Shown: positions 49,046 through 49,047 of the stretch, one piece after another
How positions within the stretch are numbered: position 1 is the first letter of the stretch
Layout of the letters: every line of letters starts with the position of its first letter
NCBI GenBank assembly: GCA_035535015.1
Contig: DATLQU010000028.1
Location: 1 to 49,047, forward strand
DNA length: 49,047 nt
Source of the DNA: Palsa-661 sp035535015
GTDB lineage: Bacteria; Actinomycetota; Acidimicrobiia; Acidimicrobiales; UBA8190
Direction of reading: 5' to 3'
Position numbers and translations under genes: made by a program
Notes under the pieces: generated by a model
Told to the model about the DNA's origin: nothing
The model's input: only the letters and a program-made list of their open reading frames with translations
Database searches by the model: none

Positions 49046-49047
49046 CG

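Noticed and set aside
1..49047. CRISPR arrays, rRNA genes or secondary-metabolite clusters
   Set aside because: I saw no regularly spaced repeats of the right length, no rRNA sequence and no synthase-type genes.

Overview
The window is a high-GC actinobacterial chromosome segment. A BldD-like regulator, an F420-type luciferase-like oxidoreductase, a FolP2-like paralogue, a dnaG-rpoD pair and pervasive leaderless-looking starts all point to Actinomycetota. The gene order and the lack of Streptomyces- or Mycobacterium-type neighbours suggest the class Acidimicrobiia, but that is inference and no species is claimed.

Region 1 (1-222) is the left flank: the N-terminal end of an ISAzo13-like transposase running off the window, and a strong inverted repeat that looks like the original terminator of the tRNA-Ala gene.

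Region 2 (223-10804) is a roughly 10.6 kb integrated element in the 3' end of tRNA-Ala(GGC). It is bounded by a 37 bp direct repeat (223-259 and 10768-10804) and has GGATTGCCAA arm-type repeats just inside both ends. It carries a tyrosine integrase, an Xis-like protein and a RepSA-type replication initiator, the core of pSAM2-like actinobacterial integrative elements, but no FtsK-like transfer gene. Cargo is a two-gene AbiEii-type nucleotidyltransferase toxin-antitoxin candidate, a two-helix membrane protein and a lipoprotein. The element is decaying: rep has a one-base frameshift in a G tract, the lipoprotein has an in-frame amber codon, and an IS256-family element is itself split by an ISL3-family element whose exact removal restores a 454-codon transposase frame.

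Region 3 (10769-21694) holds intact tRNA-Ala, leuS, a reverse-strand LLM oxidoreductase, a PAC2 protein with a phosphotransferase, then cnoX-like, folP2-like, holA, rpsT (reverse) and lepA. Region 4 (21695-25688) interrupts the usual lepA-hrcA neighbourhood with a decayed CMD-family gene, an EthD-domain protein, a flavin amine oxidase, an SCP2-like protein and an APC permease, possibly an amine uptake and oxidation module.

Region 5 (25697-34472) is a dense forward block: CIRCE-hrcA-dnaJ-rsmE, a bldD-like c-di-GMP-type regulator, a MerR/Xis-type HTH protein, HIT, phoH, ybeY, corC and era (with an unusual repeat-filled insertion). Region 6 (34482-38130) is reverse: a DinG/XPD-type helicase and an nfeD-SPFH pair. 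Region 7 (38274-49047) is forward: uppS, a small membrane protein, recO, hemW, glyS, ppdK, dnaG, rpoD, then tRNA-Asn and a CAU-anticodon tRNA at the edge.

The widest pattern is regulatory: at least fourteen genes have a TANNNT box ending 5-9 nt before the start codon with no Shine-Dalgarno, so they are probably transcribed as leaderless mRNAs. This box also decides several start codons.
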